In this document: positions 26,038 through 34,383 of the stretch, piece by piece
How positions within the stretch are numbered: position 1 is the first letter of the stretch
Layout: each line of letters starts with the position of its first letter
Assembly (NCBI RefSeq): GCF_916618755.1
Contig: NZ_CAKAKB010000003.1
Coordinates: 744,001-808,000 of the forward strand
Length of the DNA: 64,000 bases
Direction of reading: 5' to 3'
DNA from: Actinotalea sp. Marseille-Q4924
Lineage (GTDB): Bacteria; Actinomycetota; Actinomycetes; Actinomycetales; Cellulomonadaceae
Made by a program: the position numbers and the translations under genes
Notes under the pieces: model-generated
Told to the model about the DNA's origin: nothing
The model's input: the letters and a program-made list of their open reading frames with translations, nothing else
Database searches by the model: none

Positions 26038-26487
26038 TCACCTCGGGTCAGGCCCCTCGAGGATCTTCTTGAGCAGGACGAGGTCCTTCGCGTTCGCCCG
26101 GCGCATCGCCGCGGCCACGAGCGGTGCACTGAGCCGGGCGAAGCCGGCCGGCTCGCCGCGGTTCCGCAACGTCATACGGGTCCGCTGCTCGTCAAGGGCC
26201 TCCCACTCGTACGTGGTCTCCATCGGGAAGGGGCCCTCCGCCGTGCTAATGACCAGCCTGCGCCGACGCACCAGCTCGACGACCTCGTACGTGTACAGGA
26301 GGTCGCGGCCGAGGAACGACGCACGGAAGGTCAGGAGCGATCCGACGGCGACCGGGGGCGAGGTCTGCCACTCGACGGAGGAGATGTTGGCGTACCACGC
26401 GGGGGCGTTCGTCGGGTCACCCGCGTAGTCCGCGACAACCGCGACGGGCCGCCCGATCGTCATGGTGCTGGAGACGTCGACGCTCAT
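26038..26487 (-). CDS. SRPBCC family protein (polyketide cyclase/START-like)
   Basis: 149-residue SRPBCC (Bet v 1-like) fold protein, a hydrophobic-ligand-binding family. N-terminal TMTIGRPVAVVADYAGDPTN, the central turn WQTSPPVAVGSLLTFRASFLG, and the C-terminal helix PLVAAAMRRANAKDLVLLKKILE are typical. No catalytic residues are defined for this family. Start ATG 26487. It is isolated in the decay zone between the GH15 relic and the tRNA operon. Confidence 0.8.
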   Translation of the reverse strand: MSVDVSSTMTIGRPVAVVADYAGDPTNAPAWYANISSVEWQTSPPVAVGSLLTFRASFLGRDLLYTYEVVELVRRRRLVISTAEGPFPMETTYEWEALDEQRTRMTLRNRGEPAGFARLSAPLVAAAMRRANAKDLVLLKKILEGPDPR

Positions 26488-26751
26488 GCGTGCTCCTCGT
26501 CCTGGGGGTGCTGGCGCTCAGGACCCACTCTCCCCGTCCTGCGGCCATCACAGTACGAGGAACTGGTCAGGGCAGGGCGGCGCAGACGCGTGGGCGCGGC
26601 AGCTCGAAAGCCATGCCGTCCACTCCTTCATGACGCCGCCGCCGAGGCGACGGCGACCGCCATCCTGGGTGGGGAGCGTGGTGTGGGCCATCACACACGC
26701 GTCAAGGTTGGGTATGGCTGCACGTTTGGCTACATCTCGGGGCCCAGAGAC
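26488..26751. other. non-coding stretch upstream of the SRPBCC gene
   Basis: No frame here shows the GC3 bias or composition of a real gene. I see no tRNA, repeat or recognisable protein fragment. Confidence 0.4.
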
Positions 26752-26785
26752 CAGAAGGGCCGCCCCGGATCGCTCCGGAACGGCC
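26752..26785 (-). terminator. terminator of the tRNA-Gly/Cys/Val operon
   Basis: On the minus strand GGCCG...CGGCC forms an outer stem and CCGGA-GCGA-TCCGG an inner one, followed by CTTCT. It lies 22 bases after the tRNA-Val gene. Confidence 0.65.
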
Positions 26786-26806
26786 TCTGAACTGCCTTGT
26801 TGCTGG

Positions 26807-26878
26807 TGGGCGATACTGGGATCGAACCAGTGACCTCTTCCGTGTCAGGGAAGCGCGCTACCGCTGCGCCAATCGCCC
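26807..26878 (-). tRNA. tRNA-Val (anticodon GAC)
   Basis: 72-nt cloverleaf. Acceptor GGGCGAT pairs with ATCGCCC, the anticodon stem CTTCC/GGAAG holds loop CTGACAC with anticodon GAC, and the T-arm is GGTTCGATCC. A is the discriminator, and CCA appears to be encoded (26804-26806). Third gene of the operon. Confidence 0.95.
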
Positions 26879-26903
26879 GTGGGCTCGCGCCCGGTCTGCT
26901 GCG

Positions 26904-26974
26904 AGGTGGAGACGGGATTCGAACCCGTGTATACGGCTTTGCAGGCCGCTGCCTCGCCTCTCGGCCACTCCACC
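26904..26974 (-). tRNA. tRNA-Cys (anticodon GCA)
   Basis: 71-nt cloverleaf. Acceptor GGTGGAG/CTCCACC, anticodon stem GCGGC/GCCGT with loop CTGCAAA (GCA), T-arm GGGTTCGAATCCC, and U73 as expected for tRNA-Cys. CCA is not encoded. Confidence 0.95.
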
Positions 26975-27027
26975 GTAGGTTCAATGCCTCGGCCGGGCTG
27001 TACCCCGACACGGGAATGTCGCCTCCG

Positions 27028-27100
27028 AGCGGACGACGGGATTCGAACCCGCGACCCTCACCTTGGCAAGGTGATGCTCTACCAACTGAGCCACGTCCGC
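27028..27100 (-). tRNA. tRNA-Gly (anticodon GCC)
   Basis: 73-nt cloverleaf. Acceptor GCGGACG/CGTCCGC, anticodon stem TCACC/GGTGA with loop TTGCCAA (GCC), T-arm GGGTTCGAATCCC. First gene of the minus-strand tRNA operon. Confidence 0.95.
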
Positions 27101-27142
27101 GCTGCACCGGCCGGGTCTCCCCGGCGCTGTGCGGCGTTGAGG

Positions 27143-27173
27143 ACTCTAACCGAACGCCGCCGGGAACGTCCAA
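27143..27173 (-). promoter_or_regulatory. promoter of the tRNA operon
   Basis: Minus-strand TTGGAC (27168-27173) and TAGAGT (27143-27148) are separated by 19 bases and end 42 bases before tRNA-Gly. This is a reasonable sigma-70-type pair with a slightly long spacer. Confidence 0.5.
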
Positions 27174-27272
27174 CTCGGCCCGACCCGTCGGCGCGGCTCC
27201 GAGCCCGTCACGAGCCGCCGCGTCGGCCGCGCGACAGCCCCATGACCAGCGACGCGTCCCTCGACCCGCCGC

Positions 27273-27278
27273 TACCGT
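27273..27278 (+). promoter_or_regulatory. -10 element of a leaderless promoter (TACCGT) for pabB
   Basis: TANNNT at -12 to -7 of the GTG at 27285. No Shine-Dalgarno sequence lies between, so a leaderless transcript is likely. Confidence 0.5.
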
Positions 27279-27284
27279 GGCCGG

Positions 27285-28367
27285 GTGCGGCGGACGGGTG
27301 CGGCGGGCGGCAGGGCGTGGTTCGCCGGCGTCGAGGCGATCGGGGCGGTCGAGAGCACCGACCTCGCCGTCGACGACGCGCCGCTGCGCCGTGGGGGCTT
27401 CTGGGCGGTCGTCGGGGAGTTCGAGGGCCCGGTGCGGGCCTGGCGGTTCGAGGACGTGCGGCACCGCGACGGTCGGTCGGACCCCCCGGAGCATCCGGGG
27501 CGGACGACCGGGGCGTGGACCGGACCGCCGGCGTCGGCCTGGACCTCGTCCCTCGACCGCGCGGAGTACTGCCGGCGCGTCGACGTCGTGCGGGAGGCGA
27601 TCCGCGAGGGCGACGTCTACCAGGTCAACCTCTGCCGGGTCCTCACCGCGCCGCTGCCACCGGTCGACGGACGCGAGCCCGACGCGCACGCACTGGCGGG
27701 CGTCCTCGACCGCGGCAACCCCGCGCCGTTCGCGGGCGGCATCCACGTGCCCGCGGGCGGCCCCCTCCCACCGGCGTGGGTGGTCTCGGCATCGCCCGAG
27801 CTGTTCCTCCGCGTCGGGGACGGCCGGGTCGCCTCCGGACCCATCAAGGGGACCGCCGTGACGCGGGACGGGCTCACCGACAAGGACCGCGCCGAGAACG
27901 TCATGATCGCCGACATGGTCCGCAACGATCTCCAGCGCGTCGGGCTGCCAGGCACCGTCGAGGTGACGGACCTCCTGGCGGTCGAGGACCACCCCGGCCT
28001 CGTACACCTCGTCACGACGGTCGAGGCGCGGCTGCGGCCGGGCACCGGCTGGCAGGACCTGCTCGCCGCGACGTACCCCCCGGCGTCGGTCTCCGGCGCA
28101 CCGAAGCACAGCGCGCTGGAGCACATCCGGCGTGTCGAACCCGTCCGGCGGGGGCCGTACTGCGGCACGATCGGCTGGATCGACGCCGACCGTGGGACCG
28201 CTCTGCTGGCCGTCGGCATCCGCGGCTTCTGGTGGCGGCCCGACGACGGCGGCCGGCTCGCCTTCGGCACCGGGGCCGGGATCACGTGGGAGAGCGACCC
28301 GGAGAAGGAGTGGCACGAGACGGAGCTCAAGGCCCAGCGGCTGGTGGGGCTGGCGTCGCAGGGGTGA
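27285..28367 (+). CDS. pabB: aminodeoxychorismate synthase component I
   Basis: Chorismate-utilising enzyme of 360 residues. The sequence EGDVYQVNLCR (about 108-118), GPIKGTAV (the Lys typical of PabB, where TrpE has Ala), KDRAENVMIADMVRNDL and YPPASVSGAPK cover the active site. PIKGT points to 4-amino-4-deoxychorismate synthesis for folate, not anthranilate. No pabA glutaminase adjoins; the pabC-like lyase follows 44 bases downstream. The N-terminal part is shorter than in E. coli PabB. The GTG start matches a leaderless promoter. Confidence 0.93.
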   Translation: MRRTGAAGGRAWFAGVEAIGAVESTDLAVDDAPLRRGGFWAVVGEFEGPVRAWRFEDVRHRDGRSDPPEHPGRTTGAWTGPPASAWTSSLDRAEYCRRVDVVREAIREGDVYQVNLCRVLTAPLPPVDGREPDAHALAGVLDRGNPAPFAGGIHVPAGGPLPPAWVVSASPELFLRVGDGRVASGPIKGTAVTRDGLTDKDRAENVMIADMVRNDLQRVGLPGTVEVTDLLAVEDHPGLVHLVTTVEARLRPGTGWQDLLAATYPPASVSGAPKHSALEHIRRVEPVRRGPYCGTIGWIDADRGTALLAVGIRGFWWRPDDGGRLAFGTGAGITWESDPEKEWHETELKAQRLVGLASQG

Positions 28368-28411
28368 GCCAGGGGCGGGTGAGCAGGAACGCACAGAACG
28401 GGAGGCGCGTG

Positions 28412-29308
28412 GTGGCCGAGAAGGGCAGCGGGACACAGCAGGGGGACGGGCTCGTCGTCTGGGCCGACGGGCGACTCCTGGCGCCGGGGGAGCGGGTGCT
28501 CAGCCCGGTCGACCACGGCGTCACGGTCGGCGACGGGGTCTTCGAGACGTGCGGCGTCGTGGACGGTCACGCCTTCGCGCTGACGCGCCACCTGCACCGG
28601 CTGCGGGTCTCGGCTCGGGGCCTCGGGCTCGAGGACCCCGACGAGGACCTCGTGCGCACCGCCGTCTCGGCCGTGCTCGAGCGCGCCCCTGGCGCCGGTC
28701 GCCTCCGGATCACGGTGACGGCGGGGCTGGGACCGCTGGGATCGGGACGGACGCCCGGCGAGCCGCAGACCGTCGTCGTCGTCGCCGGACCCGGGGGCGC
28801 GACGGCCCAGCCCACGCCCGCCCGTGCCGTCCGCGCCCCGTGGGTGCGCAACGAGCGGTCCGCGGTCGCCGGCCTCAAGACGACGTCCTACGCGGAGAAC
28901 GTCGTCGCACTGGCCCGCGCGACCGCCCAGGGCGCCGACGAGGCGCTCCTGGCGAACACCGTCGGCGGGCTGTGCGAGGGCACCGGCAGCAACGTCTTCG
29001 TCGAGGTCGGCGACGAGATGCTCACCCCAGCGCTGTCGTCGGGGTGCCTCGCCGGGATCACGCGCGCCCTCGTGCTCGAGTGGGCGGCCGACGCCGACCT
29101 CCCCGTGCGGGAGGCGGCACCTGGCGAGCTGCCGTGGTCGGTGCTCGAGGACGTCGTGGCGAGGGGGAGCGGCCTCGCGCTCACCGGCTCGGTGCGCACC
29201 GCCGTCCCCGTCGTGGCGCTCGACGGCGTCGCGCTCGAGGTCTCGCCGCTCACCCAGCAGGTCGTCGACCTCTACGCCGCCCGCGCGGCGGACGACGTCG
29301 ACCCCTGA
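28412..29308 (+). CDS. pabC: aminodeoxychorismate lyase (class IV aminotransferase fold)
   Basis: 298-residue fold-type IV PLP enzyme that splits aminodeoxychorismate to p-aminobenzoate and pyruvate. The PLP lysine lies in GLKTTSYAENVVAL; other class IV motifs are DHGVTVGDGVFET, ANTVGGLCEGTGSNVF and GCLAGITRALVLE. GTG 28412 is chosen because GGAGG lies six bases upstream. It follows pabB, so folate synthesis is the natural role; D-amino acid or branched-chain transaminase activity is the family alternative. Confidence 0.88.
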   Translation: MAEKGSGTQQGDGLVVWADGRLLAPGERVLSPVDHGVTVGDGVFETCGVVDGHAFALTRHLHRLRVSARGLGLEDPDEDLVRTAVSAVLERAPGAGRLRITVTAGLGPLGSGRTPGEPQTVVVVAGPGGATAQPTPARAVRAPWVRNERSAVAGLKTTSYAENVVALARATAQGADEALLANTVGGLCEGTGSNVFVEVGDEMLTPALSSGCLAGITRALVLEWAADADLPVREAAPGELPWSVLEDVVARGSGLALTGSVRTAVPVVALDGVALEVSPLTQQVVDLYAARAADDVDP

Positions 29309-29315
29309 CGCCCGC

Positions 29316-29744
29316 TCAGGCGTCGAGGAGGGTGACGATGAGGCGCGAGATCTCGTCCTCCATGACCGGACCCTCGGAGCCGAACGGCACCAGCGCGACC
29401 GTGGCCGCGACGAACCGCACGAACGGCTCGGCCGGCCCGGCGAGGAGCGCGTCGCCCTCGACACCGCTGAGCCCGACGAGCAGGTAGGCCGGGTCCTCGT
29501 CGCGCCAGATCCGCACGTCGCCGGTCCCCGCCGGCGCCGCCGCGTCAGCGAGGAGGCCGTGCGCGATGAGCTCGCGCCCGATGAGCCACGTGGACGTCGA
29601 GCTGGTGCCGCGGAACACGATGCGCACCGTGTACGGGTCGGCGGGCGCGAAGTGCAGCTCAGCGCTCACCGGCAGGACGCTGGCGTCCGGAAGCACCAGG
29701 TGCATCGGGACGACCTCGCAGACGTCTCGTGCGTGCTCGGCCAT
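29316..29744 (-). CDS. SsgA-like (SALP) sporulation/cell division regulator
   Basis: 142-residue SsgA-like protein. Typical features are a PYTVRIVFRG strand, TWLIGRELIAHGLL, GDVRIWR, a LVGLSG strand and the C-terminal helix DEISRLIVTLL. In streptomycetes these proteins localise division or peptidoglycan-remodelling machinery; non-sporulating Micrococcales keep one or two copies. ATG 29744, with GGAGG upstream, is preferred to the GTG at 29753. It converges on pabC with only seven bases between the stops. Confidence 0.85.
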   Translation of the reverse strand: MAEHARDVCEVVPMHLVLPDASVLPVSAELHFAPADPYTVRIVFRGTSSTSTWLIGRELIAHGLLADAAAPAGTGDVRIWRDEDPAYLLVGLSGVEGDALLAGPAEPFVRFVAATVALVPFGSEGPVMEDEISRLIVTLLDA

Positions 29745-29884
29745 CCTCACCACCCCTCCCCGCTCCTCGTGGGCCCGTCCGTCGCCCTCGTGGTCTCATC
29801 GGCAGGCATGTCCGCCGTGTTCGGCAAACCGCCGTCGATTCGCTACGATCGTCGACGCGTCCCCGGGTGACCGGCCGGGCGTGA

Positions 29885-29956
29885 GGGCGATTGGCTCAGT
29901 GGTAGAGCGCCTCGTTCACACCGAGGAGGTCACTGGTTCGAACCCAGTATCGCCCA
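29885..29956 (+). tRNA. tRNA-Val (anticodon CAC)
   Basis: 72-nt cloverleaf. GGGCGAT/ATCGCCC acceptor, anticodon stem CCTCG/CGAGG with loop TTCACAC (CAC), T-arm GGTTCGAACC, discriminator A. A TACGAT -10-like element at 29844-29849 lies about 36 bases upstream. The acceptor and T-arm resemble the tRNA-Val(GAC) gene 3 kb away on the other strand. Confidence 0.95.
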
Positions 29957-30210
29957 CCTGATCTTCACACCGGGATCCCCCGAACGGACCCAACCCTTCC
30001 CGCCCCGGTCGCGACCACCGTCTGCGCAGGTCACAGGCACGCGCGGGGCTGAGTCTCACCCGCGAGCGGAGCAACCGCGCGCCGCGGTGTCACTCGACTG
30101 GCTCAGTGCCCTCCACGGCGACCACCGGGTCGGGGCGGCGGCGCGTGCGCGCCCGGCGCGGGTGCCCCGCGTCGGTACGATCGTCGGGCCGTCCAGACCG
30201 AGGAGAGCAC

Positions 30211-32208
30211 GTGCCACAGATCACCCTGACCGCCGATGGTGTCGAACGGACGCTGGAGGACGGCACCTCGGGGACGGACCTCTACCGCGACCGCCGCGAC
30301 GTCGTCGTCATGCGCGTCGACGGCGAGCTCGTCGACCTCGGGACCCCGCTGGCGGCGGGTGCGGACGTCGAGGCCGTGACCATCGACTCCCCGGACGGTC
30401 TCGCGGTGCTGCGGCACTCCACGGCCCACGTCCTCGCCCAGGCGGTCCAGCAGCTGCACCCGCAGGCACGCCTCGGCATCGGCCCGCCCGTGACGGACGG
30501 CTTCTACTACGACTTCGACGTCGACACGCCCTTCACCCCCGAGGACCTCAAGGCTCTCGAGAAGGTCATGCAGCGCATCGTCAAGGAGGGCCAGACCTTC
30601 CGACGCTGGGAGCTGTCCGACGACGAGGCGCGCGCCGAGCTCTCTGACGAGCCGTACAAGCTCGAGCTCATCGGCATCAAGGGGTCGGCCGCGTCGACCG
30701 AGGGCGCGGCCGTCGAGGTCGGCCAGGGCGGTCTGAGCATCTACCAGAACCTGCGCCGTGACGGCTCCGTGGCGTGGCAGGACCTGTGCCGCGGGCCGCA
30801 CCTGCCCAGCACCCGGCTCATCGCCAACGGGTTCCAGCTGACGCGCACCGCCGCGGCCTACTGGCGCGGCTCGGAGAAGAACCCGCAGCTGCAGCGCGTC
30901 TACGGCACCGCGTGGCCCACGAAGGACGAGCTCAAGGCCTACCTCGAGCGCGTCGCGGAGGCCGAGCGGCGCGACCACCGCCGGCTCGGCACCGAGCTCG
31001 ACCTGTTCTCCTTCCCGGAGGAGCTCGGCTCGGGCCTGTCGGTGTTCCACCCGCGAGGCGGCATCGTGCGGATGGAGATGGAGGACTACTCGCGGCGCAA
31101 GCACGTCGCGGCCGGGTACTCCTTCGTCAACACCCCGCACATCACGAAGTCGCGGCTGTACGAGGTGTCCGGTCACCTGGACTGGTACGCGGACGGCATG
31201 TTCCCGCCGATGCACGTCGACGCGGAGCTCGCTGAGGACGGCACGGTCCGCAAGCCGGGGCAGGACTACTACCTCAAGCCGATGAACTGCCCCATGCACA
31301 ACCTGATCTTCGCCTCGCGCGGCCGCTCGTACCGCGAGCTCCCGCTGCGCCTGTTCGAGTTCGGCAGCGTGTACCGGTACGAGAAGTCCGGCGTGGTGCA
31401 CGGCCTCACCCGGGTCCGCGGCATGACCCAGGACGACGCCCACATCTACTGCACGCGCGACCAGATGCATGACGAGCTCACGCGGACGCTCCGGTTCGTG
31501 CTCGAGCTCCTCAAGGACTACGGCCTGGACGACTTCTACCTCGAGCTGTCCACGCGCAACCCCGAGAAGTCGGTCGGCTCCGAGGAGATCTGGGAGGAGG
31601 CGACGGCGACCCTCCGCGAGGTCGCGCGCGCCTCGGACCTCGAGCTCGTCGACGACCCGGGCGGTGCCGCGTTCTACGGCCCGAAGATCTCCGTCCAGGC
31701 CAAGGACGCGATCGGGCGGACGTGGCAGATGTCGACGATCCAGCTGGACTTCAACCTGCCGGAGCGGTTCGAGCTCGAGTACACCGCGCCGGACGGCAGC
31801 CGGCAGCGCCCGGTGATGATCCACCGGGCCCTGTTCGGCTCGATCGAGCGGTTCTTCGGCGTGCTTCTGGAGCACTACGCGGGGGCCTTCCCCGCCTGGC
31901 TGGCACCGGTCCAGGTCGTCGCCGTCCCGGTGGCGGAGCCGTTCAACGACTACCTCGCCGACGTCGTCGCCCGGCTGCGCGCCGAGGGCATCCGCGCGGA
32001 GGTCGACCTGTCCGACGACCGGTTCGGCAAGAAGATCCGCACCGCGAGCACGCAGAAGGTGCCGTTCGTCCTCATCGCCGGAGGCGAGGACGTGGCCGCC
32101 GGTGCCGTCTCCTTCCGGTACCGCGACGGCCGCCAGGACAACGGCGTGCCGGTCGACGAGGCGGTCCGCCGGGTGGTCGACGCCGTCCGCACGCGCGCGC
32201 AGGTCTGA
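30211..32208 (+). CDS. thrS: threonyl-tRNA synthetase
   Basis: 665 residues in the usual order. TGS domain (about 1-62), N2 editing domain with HSTAHVLAQ and the DLCRGPH cysteine/histidine pair, then the class II core with the Zn ligands in MNCPMHN and motif 3 near the end, and the anticodon-binding domain from about 560. Charges tRNA-Thr in the cytoplasm and edits Ser-tRNA. GTG 30211 with GAGGAG upstream; TACGAT at 30176-30181 is the likely -10. First gene of the conserved actinobacterial run thrS-HIT-pgsA-patA-pimA. No T-box-like leader is visible. Confidence 0.97.
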   Translation: MPQITLTADGVERTLEDGTSGTDLYRDRRDVVVMRVDGELVDLGTPLAAGADVEAVTIDSPDGLAVLRHSTAHVLAQAVQQLHPQARLGIGPPVTDGFYYDFDVDTPFTPEDLKALEKVMQRIVKEGQTFRRWELSDDEARAELSDEPYKLELIGIKGSAASTEGAAVEVGQGGLSIYQNLRRDGSVAWQDLCRGPHLPSTRLIANGFQLTRTAAAYWRGSEKNPQLQRVYGTAWPTKDELKAYLERVAEAERRDHRRLGTELDLFSFPEELGSGLSVFHPRGGIVRMEMEDYSRRKHVAAGYSFVNTPHITKSRLYEVSGHLDWYADGMFPPMHVDAELAEDGTVRKPGQDYYLKPMNCPMHNLIFASRGRSYRELPLRLFEFGSVYRYEKSGVVHGLTRVRGMTQDDAHIYCTRDQMHDELTRTLRFVLELLKDYGLDDFYLELSTRNPEKSVGSEEIWEEATATLREVARASDLELVDDPGGAAFYGPKISVQAKDAIGRTWQMSTIQLDFNLPERFELEYTAPDGSRQRPVMIHRALFGSIERFFGVLLEHYAGAFPAWLAPVQVVAVPVAEPFNDYLADVVARLRAEGIRAEVDLSDDRFGKKIRTASTQKVPFVLIAGGEDVAAGAVSFRYRDGRQDNGVPVDEAVRRVVDAVRTRAQV

Positions 32209-32210
32209 CC

Positions 32211-32798
32211 GTGGCGGACCGGGGGAGCGACGGGGGCGGCGCGGACCTCCAGGACGCCGGTGACCTCGCGGGGGAGCCGGACGGCTTCGGGCGGCTGTGG
32301 ACGCCGCACCGCATGGTCTACATCGGCGGCCAGGACAAGCCGAGCGACGCCGGTGAGGCGACCTGCCCGTTCTGCCGTGCCGCCGCGACGGACGACGACG
32401 CCGCGGCGCTCGTGGTGGCCCGCGGGCGCACGTGCTTCGCGGTGCTCAACCTGTACCCGTACAACTCCGGGCACCTCATGCTCGTCCCGTACCGCCACGT
32501 CGCGGACTACACGGAGCTCACCGAGGCGGAGGTGTCGGAGGTGTCGGCCCTGACCCGCACCGCGATGGGGGTCCTGCGGGAGGTGATGGCGCCGCACGGG
32601 TTCAACCTGGGGATGAACCAGGGCGCTGTCGCGGGGGCGGGCATCGCGGCCCACCTGCACCAGCACGTCGTCCCGCGGTGGGCGGGGGACAGCAACTTCC
32701 TCCCCATCGTCGCGCGCACCAAGGCCATGCCGGAGCTGCTCGGGGACACGCGTGAGCGGCTCGCGGCGGCCTGGCCCACCGACGGGACGGACGCCTGA
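32211..32798 (+). CDS. HIT-domain protein (Ap4A phosphorylase-like)
   Basis: 195 residues. The HIT motif is AAHLHQHVVPRW (HxHxH), and a zinc-type CPFCRAA pair lies about 50 residues in. Position between thrS and the phosphatidylinositol phosphate synthase gene, and the sequence, match Rv2613c of M. tuberculosis, described as an Ap4A phosphorylase. Starts two bases after the thrS stop, and its TGA overlaps the next ATG (TGATG). It probably degrades diadenosine polyphosphates formed by aminoacyl-tRNA synthetases. Confidence 0.92.
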   Translation: MADRGSDGGGADLQDAGDLAGEPDGFGRLWTPHRMVYIGGQDKPSDAGEATCPFCRAAATDDDAAALVVARGRTCFAVLNLYPYNSGHLMLVPYRHVADYTELTEAEVSEVSALTRTAMGVLREVMAPHGFNLGMNQGAVAGAGIAAHLHQHVVPRWAGDSNFLPIVARTKAMPELLGDTRERLAAAWPTDGTDA

Positions 32799-33421
32799 TG
32801 CGCCGGCTCCGCAGGGTCGTCGCGCGCGTGGTCGACCCCGTCGCGGACGCGCTGCTGCGCGCCGGCGTCTCGCCCGACGCCGTGACGGTGCTCGGGACCA
32901 TCGGCGTCGTCGTCGCCGCGCTGAGCCTCTACCCGCTCGGCCACCTCTTCGTCGGCACGCTGGTCATCACCGTGTTCGTCCTGTCGGACCTGCTCGACGG
33001 GACGATGGCGCGCCGGTCCGGCCGGACCAGCAGCTGGGGCGCCTTCCTCGACTCGACCCTCGACCGCTTCGGCGACGGCGCGATCTTCGCCGGACTGGTG
33101 CTGTACCTGGCCGAGCGCGGGGACGACCCGGTCGGCGCCGTGCTGGCCCTCGCCTGCCTGGTGCTCGGCTCGATCGTGCCCTACGCCCGGGCGCGCGCCG
33201 AGGGGCTCGGGATGCGCGCGGACGTCGGGATCGCCGAGCGCGCGGACCGGCTCGTCGTCGTGCTGACGACGACGGCGTTCGTCGGCCTCGGCCTGCCCTC
33301 GGCCGTCCTCACCGTCGTCCTCGGCGTGCTGGCGCTGGCCAGCCTCGTCACGGTCGTGCAGCGCGTCGTGCACGTGCGGCGCCAGTTCCTCGCCGCCGGC
33401 GGATCGGCGACCACGCCGTGA
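32798..33421 (+). CDS. pgsA: phosphatidylinositol phosphate synthase
   Basis: 207-residue CDP-alcohol phosphatidyltransferase with six helices. The family signature is LLDGTMARRSG...GAFLDSTLDR at about 66-95, with all the Asp residues of DxxDGxxAR(x)nGxxxDxxxD. In actinobacteria this locus makes archaetidyl/phosphatidyl-inositol phosphate from CDP-diacylglycerol and inositol phosphate. It is followed by an acyltransferase and PimA, which confirms the phosphatidylinositol mannoside context. Start overlaps the HIT stop (TGATG). Confidence 0.92.
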   Translation: MRRLRRVVARVVDPVADALLRAGVSPDAVTVLGTIGVVVAALSLYPLGHLFVGTLVITVFVLSDLLDGTMARRSGRTSSWGAFLDSTLDRFGDGAIFAGLVLYLAERGDDPVGAVLALACLVLGSIVPYARARAEGLGMRADVGIAERADRLVVVLTTTAFVGLGLPSAVLTVVLGVLALASLVTVVQRVVHVRRQFLAAGGSATTP

Positions 33422-34383
33422 GCCGCGGGATCGACACGGCGCGCCTGCTGCCGGCCGGCTGGCACCTCGCGTCGCGCCTGCCGGAGCCGGTCGTGCGCGG
33501 CGCGATGCACGTCGCGGCGGACGTCGCGTGGCTCCGGCACGGCGCGGGGGTCCGGCGCCTCGAGGCCAACGTCCGGCGCGCCCGGCCCGGCGCGTCCCCG
33601 CGTGAGCTGCGCCGCCTGAGCCGCGCCGGCATGCGCTCCTACCTGCGCTACTACGCCGAGACCTTCACCCTCGCGCGGCTGCCCTGGGAGACGATGCAGG
33701 CCCGGGTGCGCGCCGAGGGCCTGGAGAACCTGCGACCGCTGCTGGAGGACGGGACGAGCCTGGTGCTCGCGCTGTCCCACCAGGGGAACTGGGACCTGGC
33801 GGGCGCGTGGGCGACCCGTGCCCTCGCTCCCGTCCTCACGGTCGCCGAGCGGCTCGAGCCCGCCGAGGTGTTCGAGGAGTTCGTCCGCCTGCGGGAGGGG
33901 ATCGGCCTGCGGATCCTGCCGCTGGACGACGGCGGCCAGGTGTTCCGGGAGCTGGTCCGGGCGGTGCGCGGCGGCGGGCTGCTCGTCCCGCTGCTCGCGG
34001 ACCGGGACCTCACCGCGCGCGGGGTCGAGGTGGACCTGTTCGGCGAGCGCGCCCGGGTCGCGGCCGGACCGGCGGCGCTGGCCGTCACCACCGGCGCGCC
34101 GCTCCTGCCCGTCACGGTCCAGCACGAGCGGCTGCGCGGGGCGCGACGCCGGGCGGCCGGCTCGCGGTGGGGCGTCGTCATCCGTTTCCACGCTCCTGTC
34201 TCCGTGCCCGAGGGGACCGACCGGACGGCCCGTGTCGCGGCGCTGACCCAGGCGTGGGTGGACGTGCTGGCGGCCGACATCGCCGCGGACCCCACGCAGT
34301 GGCACATGCTGCAGCGCGTGTTCGTGGCCGACCTGGACCCGAGCCGCTACGCGGCGCTCACGCAACCGGGGGCCGACACGTGA
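33418..34383 (+). CDS. patA: phosphatidylinositol mannoside acyltransferase
   Basis: 321-residue LpxL/HtrB-type acyltransferase. The HX4D motif is SHQGNWDLAG; PLLADRDLTARGVEVDLFG is the second conserved block. Acylates the mannose of PIM1/PIM2 with an acyl-CoA on the cytoplasmic face of the membrane. GTG 33418 overlaps the pgsA stop by four bases (GTGA). Position between pgsA and pimA matches Rv2611c. Confidence 0.92.
   Translation: MSRGIDTARLLPAGWHLASRLPEPVVRGAMHVAADVAWLRHGAGVRRLEANVRRARPGASPRELRRLSRAGMRSYLRYYAETFTLARLPWETMQARVRAEGLENLRPLLEDGTSLVLALSHQGNWDLAGAWATRALAPVLTVAERLEPAEVFEEFVRLREGIGLRILPLDDGGQVFRELVRAVRGGGLLVPLLADRDLTARGVEVDLFGERARVAAGPAALAVTTGAPLLPVTVQHERLRGARRRAAGSRWGVVIRFHAPVSVPEGTDRTARVAALTQAWVDVLAADIAADPTQWHMLQRVFVADLDPSRYAALTQPGADT

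Noticed and set aside
25741-26790. 350-codon plus-strand open frame across the decay zone
   Set aside because: It runs antisense to the SRPBCC gene and through the GH15 relic in a wrong frame. No protein-like segment is seen.
26807-27100. tRNA operon as the attachment site of an integrated element
   Set aside because: No integrase, no duplicated tRNA 3' end and no phage genes are in the flanks. The decayed zone is noted, but an integrated element cannot be supported.
30001-30210. T-box or other riboswitch before thrS
   Set aside because: No T-box sequence or specifier stem could be found in the leader, and the predicted transcript leader is only about 23 bases.
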